Assembly (NCBI GenBank): GCA_012511005.1
Contig: JAAZGX010000119.1
Span: forward strand, 1-10,147
Reading direction: 5' to 3'
Length of the DNA stretch: 10,147 nt
DNA from: Clostridiales bacterium
GTDB taxonomy: Bacteria; Bacillota; Clostridia; Oscillospirales; Acutalibacteraceae
Part shown: positions 6,232 to 10,147 of the stretch, piece after piece
How the letters are laid out: each line of letters begins with the position of its first letter
Position numbering within the stretch: the stretch's first letter is position 1
The notes under the pieces: generated by a model
Seen by the model: the letters and a program-made list of their open reading frames with translations, nothing else
The model's database searches: none
Told to the model about the DNA's origin: nothing
Position numbers and translations under genes: made by a program

Positions 6232-7242
6232 TTATTCTTTTACCTCTGTCACATTAACTACGGCGCCGTTTTCCTTAATGGACCTTATGGCGGCATGTAT
6301 AACTCTTGATGCCTCAAGTCCCTCTTTTCCGCTGCCGTCAATGTCAGAGGGCTTTACGCCCTGTTCAATTTGCTTTACAAAGCTGTGAATTCTATCTCTG
6401 AATGTATCATAAAAACCCTCAAATCCTCCAAATACAGGATTTGTATAAACCTCTTTAAGCCACGACTCTGCTGGATAAAGCGTCGCCTCGCGCCACATAT
6501 CCTCAAACACAAATCTGCCGTTTACTCCGGCGACTTCGCACCGCTCCATTGGGTGACCGCGTTTAATGTCATATGAACTTGTAAGATGCCCCACCGCACC
6601 GGAGGAAAACCGCATATTCACAGATGCCGTTGAATAAATTTCCCTATTTTCGGCTTTTAGCGCAAAACAGGACACCTCTTTAACGGGACCGCAAAAATAC
6701 TGCATAATGTTTACACTGTGCGGATTTAATGCCTTTAGGTGATAATACGGAGTATCTAACGGGTCGTCCCTGCCTATCCATAATGCCATATTGCAGAAAA
6801 GCAGCTCGCCAATTCTCCCCTCCTTCTGCCACTTTTTAGCCTGCCTTGCGGCGGGTGTAAAACGGTGGTTAAGGTCAATTCCATAGCAAAGCTTTAGTCT
6901 TTGTGCCGTATCAACCATTGTTTGTGCCTCAATTAAATTGTTGCTGATAGGCTTTTCACCAAGCACATGGCAGCCCATTTCTAAAGCTTCAATAGTAGGC
7001 TCAAAATGGTCGCTCGCATATTCAAAACCACCCGTAGAAACACTGCAAATATCGGGCTTTAGCGCCTCTAACATTTCACGGGCGCTATAAAAATACGGTA
7101 CGCCAAGCTTCTCTCCCGCACTTTTCGCCCTTTCGGGTATTCTGTCACACACTCCGACAAGGGCGGCTTCGCTGCATTCCTTATATGCGCGCCCGTGTAT
7201 ATTTCCTATGTGACCCATGCCAATAACACAGCATCTCTGCAT
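6232..7242 (-). CDS. Gfo/Idh/MocA-family NAD(P)-dependent oxidoreductase (first paralogue)
   Basis: The protein has 336 residues. The Rossmann motif is GMGHIG (8-13), with D33 after VGVC pointing to NAD. EKP is at 96-98, NHRF at 125-128 in the sheet domain, and the active-site stretch YYHLKALNPHSVNI is at 166-179. There H175 is kept and the usual Asp four residues earlier is Ala. The blocks GFEYASDHFEP and HVLGEKPISNN are matched in the downstream gene (GFENGSWHFEP, HVLTEKPISND), so the two are close paralogues. No signal peptide is visible; cytoplasmic. The ATG has a GGAAGGAAG ribosome site about 8 nt upstream. It lies 21 bp after the sulfatase-like gene. A pair of such dehydrogenases beside a TIM-barrel isomerase is typical of inositol-like or keto-sugar pathways, but the substrate is not readable. 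Confidence 0.9.
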   Translation of the reverse strand: MQRCCVIGMGHIGNIHGRAYKECSEAALVGVCDRIPERAKSAGEKLGVPYFYSAREMLEALKPDICSVSTGGFEYASDHFEPTIEALEMGCHVLGEKPISNNLIEAQTMVDTAQRLKLCYGIDLNHRFTPAARQAKKWQKEGRIGELLFCNMALWIGRDDPLDTPYYHLKALNPHSVNIMQYFCGPVKEVSCFALKAENREIYSTASVNMRFSSGAVGHLTSSYDIKRGHPMERCEVAGVNGRFVFEDMWREATLYPAESWLKEVYTNPVFGGFEGFYDTFRDRIHSFVKQIEQGVKPSDIDGSGKEGLEASRVIHAAIRSIKENGAVVNVTEVKE

Positions 7243-7263
7243 TTTATTCGCTTCCTTCCGTTT

Positions 7264-8628
7264 TTAATCCTTAGATTTTGACTGAAGTTTTTTCGCCGTT
7301 TTAGAGCTGCCTATATAAAGCGTGTTATATGCCTCGTCTGACGACTTAAAAGGTCTGCCAAAGCCGTTCCAGTCAAGGTTCGTATACATAGGATTAGTTC
7401 TGCCCGTTTCCTTTTCCCTTTTGCTTATATGCTCTTGCATTCGCGTCTTTAAGAACTCTGCAACCTTAGGCTCTTTGTCCGCTATATTATGAAGTTCACA
7501 GGGGTCGTCAATCAAATTATAAAGCTCTATTTCGGGTTTGTAGTGAAAATCAGGCTCAAGCGCTATCATCAGCTTCCACTCAGGCGTACGCCAACCGTGT
7601 TTTCTCATCCATGTAGCTTCCGTTATGTAAAATTCGCTTTCTTGTTTTATTCCCTCTCCCGTAATAGACTTTGTCATATCTCTGCCGTCAAAGCTTATGC
7701 CGCTGTCTATACCTAAAAGTGAGAGAAGCGTCGGCATAATATCTTTTACTTGGCAGTAATCAGAAACTCTCCCCGCATACTCAAATTTATTATAACGGAA
7801 AGCAAATGGTACGACTAATACATTATCATATAATGAATGATGGTCGAAATAACAGTCATGCTCGTCAAGCGTTTCGCCGTGGTCAGAAGTGAAAACAACG
7901 ATTGTATCATCCTCTGCGCCTAAGTCACGAAGTTTTTCTAAAATCTGATTAATACACGCGTCCATATACGCAATAGCGCCGTCATACTGCGCTATAATAT
8001 ACTCGGCATCAGTACAGCCTTCCGGAAACCACGACTTGAGATAGTCGCAAAACGGCTTAAAATCATATACAGGCTGCAGTGATTTATTGTCGGGGTCAAA
8101 CTCGTCCTTACTGTAAAACAGCCTGTCAAACGGCTCTGCTGCATAGTACGGGCTGTGCGGGTCCATATGGCGCATAAACATTAGCCACGGCTTGTCTTGA
8201 TTTGTGAGCCTTTCAAGCTCAGGCAACGCAACATCGTTCATATTCGCCGCCTTATTAGGCTCCCAATCGCCATAGCTTATATAATTGTCAAATCCTCTTG
8301 AACCGGCGTTGCCGCCAAAGCCAATGCAGGTAGAGGTGTACCCGTTTTCACGAAGCACTTCCGGAAATGTTTTTACACTATCTAAAAGCTGCCCCTTATG
8401 ACGAAGCGCCACGCAGTCTGTACCAAAACAATCAAGCCCCGTCAGCATTGAGGCATAACCGGGAGTAGTCGGAATAGACGGACTGAACATATTTTCAAAT
8501 ACAATACCGCCGTCATTAATATATTTATCAATGTGCGGCGTTGTGAGCCTGTCATACCCGTAAAGGCTCATGTGGTCGCTTCTTAAACTGTCGATACCGA
8601 AAAATAGAATATTAGGACTTTTTTTCAT
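7264..8628 (-). CDS. Sulfatase-fold hydrolase (alkaline phosphatase superfamily) with Thr at the formylglycine position
   Basis: The 454-residue protein has clear S1-sulfatase architecture. The N-terminal strand NILFFGIDSLRSDHM has metal ligand D13, with the common second Asp as S14. The active-site element SIPTTPGYASMLTG is at 51-64, HMDPHSPY at 154-161, TSDHG at 248-252 (D249, H250), and FDHHSLYDNV at 261-270. The C-terminal features are KDIMPTLLSLLGI (295-307) and YNLIDDPCELHNIAD (370-384). Classical sulfatases have C/S-x-P-x-R before xxxxTG, the Cys or Ser becoming formylglycine. Here the aligned residues are T54, P56 and Y58, so no formylglycine is expected and the nucleophile would be Thr, as in superfamily phosphodiesterases. 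The reaction could be a phospho(di)esterase rather than a sulfatase. There is no signal peptide, so the substrate must be intracellular. It is the second gene of the operon, 31 bp after the TIM-barrel gene; the Shine-Dalgarno (AGGATGGAT) is somewhat far from the ATG. Confidence 0.88.
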   Translation of the reverse strand: MKKSPNILFFGIDSLRSDHMSLYGYDRLTTPHIDKYINDGGIVFENMFSPSIPTTPGYASMLTGLDCFGTDCVALRHKGQLLDSVKTFPEVLRENGYTSTCIGFGGNAGSRGFDNYISYGDWEPNKAANMNDVALPELERLTNQDKPWLMFMRHMDPHSPYYAAEPFDRLFYSKDEFDPDNKSLQPVYDFKPFCDYLKSWFPEGCTDAEYIIAQYDGAIAYMDACINQILEKLRDLGAEDDTIVVFTSDHGETLDEHDCYFDHHSLYDNVLVVPFAFRYNKFEYAGRVSDYCQVKDIMPTLLSLLGIDSGISFDGRDMTKSITGEGIKQESEFYITEATWMRKHGWRTPEWKLMIALEPDFHYKPEIELYNLIDDPCELHNIADKEPKVAEFLKTRMQEHISKREKETGRTNPMYTNLDWNGFGRPFKSSDEAYNTLYIGSSKTAKKLQSKSKD

Positions 8629-8659
8629 TTAAATCAATCCATCCTTTTTATATTAAGTT

Positions 8660-9457
8660 TTATCTTGCGCCAAGCCTTTTAAGGCAGGCGTTTATGTATC
8701 CGTAGCTTTCTGCCGCTATTACGGCGCCGCTTTCAAGACTTTGGTCGGCTCCTATAATCTCAAGAGAAACAGGACCGCTGTACTTTGCGTCTACCATGGC
8801 CTTACAATAACCGTAAAGGTCTATATCCCCCCTGCCGCAAGCCTGAAACGGCGGCTCACCGGGAGACGGTCCCGCGCCAAGGCAATCGCGTATATGTATA
8901 TGCTTCATATAATCTATAACATTTGGCAGTTCCAGAGCCGGATTTTCCCCCGCTCTGTGAATGTGGCTCGGGTCCATATCTACTCCAAGAGCTTTTGAAT
9001 TTACTTCTCTTATCATCCTAAGCGTCGTTTCAGTATTGTGTACAGCCGCCCCCACATGCGCTTTTACGCAAAGCGTTACGCCGAAGCTTTCCGCGTCGCT
9101 TGCTAAAACTGATATAATATCCATAGCTTCCTTAAACGACTCCTCGTCGCCCGACTTTCCGCCGGAGCCGATATTTGCCACGGGTATAGAAAGCTCTCTG
9201 CAAGCTTCAAACGCAATTAGCATTCTCTCTCTATCTCGTGAAGCGACTTCCGCAGAAAGAAAAGGTAGATTATATTCCTGTGAAATAGAAAGAAGCTCTG
9301 TTTTTTGCGTTTTGTATTTAGTGGGAGCAAGATGCTCACACATACCCTCGATAGCCGAAATCTCAACTCCGTCATATCCACAGCGGCTTATAATCTGTGC
9401 CGCCTCACGAAATGAAAAACGCTTGAACAAAACACTGTTTACACCAAGTTTTATCAT
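8660..9457 (-). CDS. Sugar phosphate isomerase/epimerase-like TIM-barrel protein (AP-endonuclease-2/xylose-isomerase-like family)
   Basis: This 265-residue protein is a (beta/alpha)8 barrel of the IolI/IolE/hydroxypyruvate-isomerase superfamily. Recognisable elements are GYDGVEIS (28-34), LSAE (67-70), KAHVGAAVHNT (132-142), GVDMDPSHIHRAGE (158-171), KHIHIRDC (185-192) and SLEIIGAD (231-238). The usual divalent-metal ligands would be a Glu at strand 4, Asp/His at strands 5-6, His at strand 7 and Glu at strand 8. Here D160 or D162, H165, H188 and E233 are present, but the strand-4 Glu (normally within ENH) is K132, with H134 beside it. Relatives catalyse aldose-ketose isomerisation, epimerisation, inosose dehydration and, in newer pathways, beta-elimination of 3-keto-glycosides. 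It is the promoter-proximal gene of the four-gene sugar operon. The ATG has AAAGG about 10 nt upstream. Confidence 0.88.
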   Translation of the reverse strand: MIKLGVNSVLFKRFSFREAAQIISRCGYDGVEISAIEGMCEHLAPTKYKTQKTELLSISQEYNLPFLSAEVASRDRERMLIAFEACRELSIPVANIGSGGKSGDEESFKEAMDIISVLASDAESFGVTLCVKAHVGAAVHNTETTLRMIREVNSKALGVDMDPSHIHRAGENPALELPNVIDYMKHIHIRDCLGAGPSPGEPPFQACGRGDIDLYGYCKAMVDAKYSGPVSLEIIGADQSLESGAVIAAESYGYINACLKRLGAR

Positions 9458-9476
9458 CCACTATCCGCCTTTCACC

Positions 9477-9490
9477 AATAAATATTTATT
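9477..9490. promoter_or_regulatory. Candidate operator: perfect 14-bp palindrome at the operon start site
   Basis: AATAAATATTTATT is a perfect inverted repeat. It starts 2 bp downstream of the -10 box of the sugar operon and covers the predicted +1, where a repressor would block transcription. It is pure A/T, so it may be chance. It shares the ATAAAT/ATTTAT arms with the palindrome at 1015-1030. Confidence 0.3.
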
Positions 9491-9492
9491 TT

Positions 9493-9521
9493 ATTGTAAT
9501 GCATACACAAAAACATTTCAA
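9493..9521 (-). promoter_or_regulatory. Sigma-A-type promoter of the sugar operon
   Basis: On the minus strand, TTGAAA (9516-9521, 5 of 6 matches), a 17-bp spacer and TACAAT (9493-9498, 5 of 6 matches). The predicted transcript starts near 9486, about 30 nt before the TIM-barrel ATG. No other good promoter is visible in the short gaps down to 5111, supporting one transcript. Confidence 0.7.
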
Positions 9522-9539
9522 GGCAATATTAAAAAAAGA

Positions 9540-9568
9540 TTGTAAATTCTTGTGTATTGCTTTAATAT
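9540..9568 (+). promoter_or_regulatory. Weak candidate promoter of the rightmost PHP gene
   Basis: TTGTAA (9540-9545), a 17-bp spacer and TAATAT (9563-9568), each 4 of 6 matches. An alternative reading is an extended -10 element, TGCTTTAAT at 9558-9566. Either lies just upstream of AAGGGG at 9576-9581. It diverges from the sugar-operon promoter. Confidence 0.35.
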
Positions 9569-9590
9569 GTTCTTTAAGGGGATATGATTT

Positions 9591-10147
9591 ATGAAATTTG
9601 AGCTTCATACTCACACAAAAGAAAACGATATAGTCGTTACAAAAAACGCGCCCGAAATCGTGAAAATGTATCACGATAAGGGCTATCGGGGAATGGTTAT
9701 CACTAATCATCTTTTCGACCTTTCATTTGAATGGTATAAAGATGTGCTGCAAAATGCGCCGCATAAAAAAATAGTTGACTACTATCTTACGGGATACCGC
9801 AACGCAAAAAAAGCGGGCGACGCTCTTAATATGGTTATTTTATTGGGGCTTGAACTTCGTTTTGACAATACTGTTAACGATTATCTTGTGTACGGAGTTG
9901 ATGAAGATTTCCTCTACAATTCGCCTTTACTTAACACCTTGACGCTTGACGAGTTCTTGAAAATCAAGCCTGAAAACGCACTCGTATACCAAGCGCACCC
10001 ATTTAGAGATAATATGACAATAACTAATCCTGAAAAACTTTTCGGTATTGAGGTTTATAACGGCGGCACGGCTGTGCTTAGAAATAACATGGCTAACATG
10101 TGGGCAGATTTATACGGCTTAAAAAAGATAAGCGGCTCTGACTACCA
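9591..10147 (+). CDS. PHP-domain metallohydrolase, N-terminal part (cut by the window end)
   Basis: The frame is open from ATG 9591 to the window edge, giving 185 residues without a stop. PHP motifs are visible. They are HxH at H6/H8 (KFELHTHTKEND), NH at N39-H40 (VITNH, where most members have TDH), E88 in LLGLELRF, H136 in YQAHPFRDN, EVYNGG at 154-159, and GSDY at 182-185 just where the family's final DxH begins. The missing C-terminus is therefore probably short. Such proteins hydrolyse phosphate esters using a multinuclear metal site; the substrate is unknown. AAGGGG (9576-9581) sits 9 nt before the ATG. It is divergent from the sugar operon across a 133-bp shared promoter region, which hints at common regulation or a shared pathway. 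It is only distantly similar to the PHP protein at 256-999. Confidence 0.87.
   Translation, partial: MKFELHTHTKENDIVVTKNAPEIVKMYHDKGYRGMVITNHLFDLSFEWYKDVLQNAPHKKIVDYYLTGYRNAKKAGDALNMVILLGLELRFDNTVNDYLVYGVDEDFLYNSPLLNTLTLDEFLKIKPENALVYQAHPFRDNMTITNPEKLFGIEVYNGGTAVLRNNMANMWADLYGLKKISGSDY

Noticed and set aside
8961..9545. 194-residue open frame on the plus strand opposite the TIM-barrel gene
   Set aside because: It is antisense to a clearly recognisable isomerase-family gene, its protein has no motif or family look, and it has no ribosome binding site of note. It is a shadow of the coding strand's codon use.
9486..9710. 74-residue minus-strand open frame over the start of the right PHP gene
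   Set aside because: It overlaps the PHP N-terminus and the promoter region, and its product is low-complexity and unrecognisable. The plus-strand PHP motifs decide the coding strand.
1..10147. Mobile element, prophage, CRISPR array or defence island
   Set aside because: No transposase, integrase, tRNA-like attachment site, regularly spaced repeat or phage gene was seen. Codon use and base composition look even across the window.

Overview
The window reads as low- to mid-GC chromosomal DNA from an anaerobic Firmicute, most likely a Clostridia (Oscillospiraceae/Lachnospiraceae-type). This rests on strong sigma-A promoters with 17-18 bp spacers, AGGAG/AAGGG-type ribosome binding sites, and the gene families present: a bacteriohemerythrin, a P-loop protein of the PRK06851-like group, a clostridial membrane M28-like protein, and a sulfatase/Gfo-Idh/TIM-barrel sugar cluster. 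I saw no rRNA, tRNA, CRISPR array, transposase or prophage gene. The assignment is inference, not a database result.

Left part (1-2944). The window opens inside the 3' end of a bacteriohemerythrin gene on the plus strand. A hairpin terminator (203-233) separates it from a convergent PHP-domain metallohydrolase (256-999, minus). That gene and the plus-strand P-loop NTPase (1138-2217) diverge from a 138-bp promoter region. The P-loop protein looks like an internal duplication whose second half has lost Walker A. It converges on a small HAD phosphatase-like gene (2233-2865, minus), which has its own promoter.

Middle (2945-5089, minus). There are two membrane-protein genes. The downstream one (2945-3799) is an uncharacterised polytopic protein with a convincing promoter of its own. 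The upstream one (3872-5089) is built like the membrane-embedded M28 peptidases of clostridia, but every expected zinc ligand is substituted, so it is probably a pseudo-enzyme.

Right part (5111-9457, minus). Four tightly spaced genes (gaps of 21-32 bp) form a clear operon behind a strong promoter at 9493-9521. In order of transcription they are a TIM-barrel sugar isomerase/epimerase-like protein, a cytoplasmic sulfatase-fold hydrolase with Thr in place of the formylglycine residue, and two paralogous Gfo/Idh/MocA oxidoreductases. A second PHP-domain gene (9591 onward, plus, cut by the window end) diverges from the same 133-bp promoter region. Together they suggest intracellular breakdown or remodelling of a substituted sugar or polyol. 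The sulfatase-fold enzyme would remove a sulfate or phosphate ester or diester. The oxidoreductases and the TIM-barrel protein would then do keto-sugar chemistry (oxidation, then epimerisation or elimination, then reduction), as known for inositol and 3-keto-glycoside pathways. The actual substrate cannot be read from the sequence, and no transporter or regulator gene lies in the window.

The most interesting items are the degenerate M28-like membrane protein, the four-gene sugar operon with its atypical sulfatase, and the P-loop protein with a decayed second domain.
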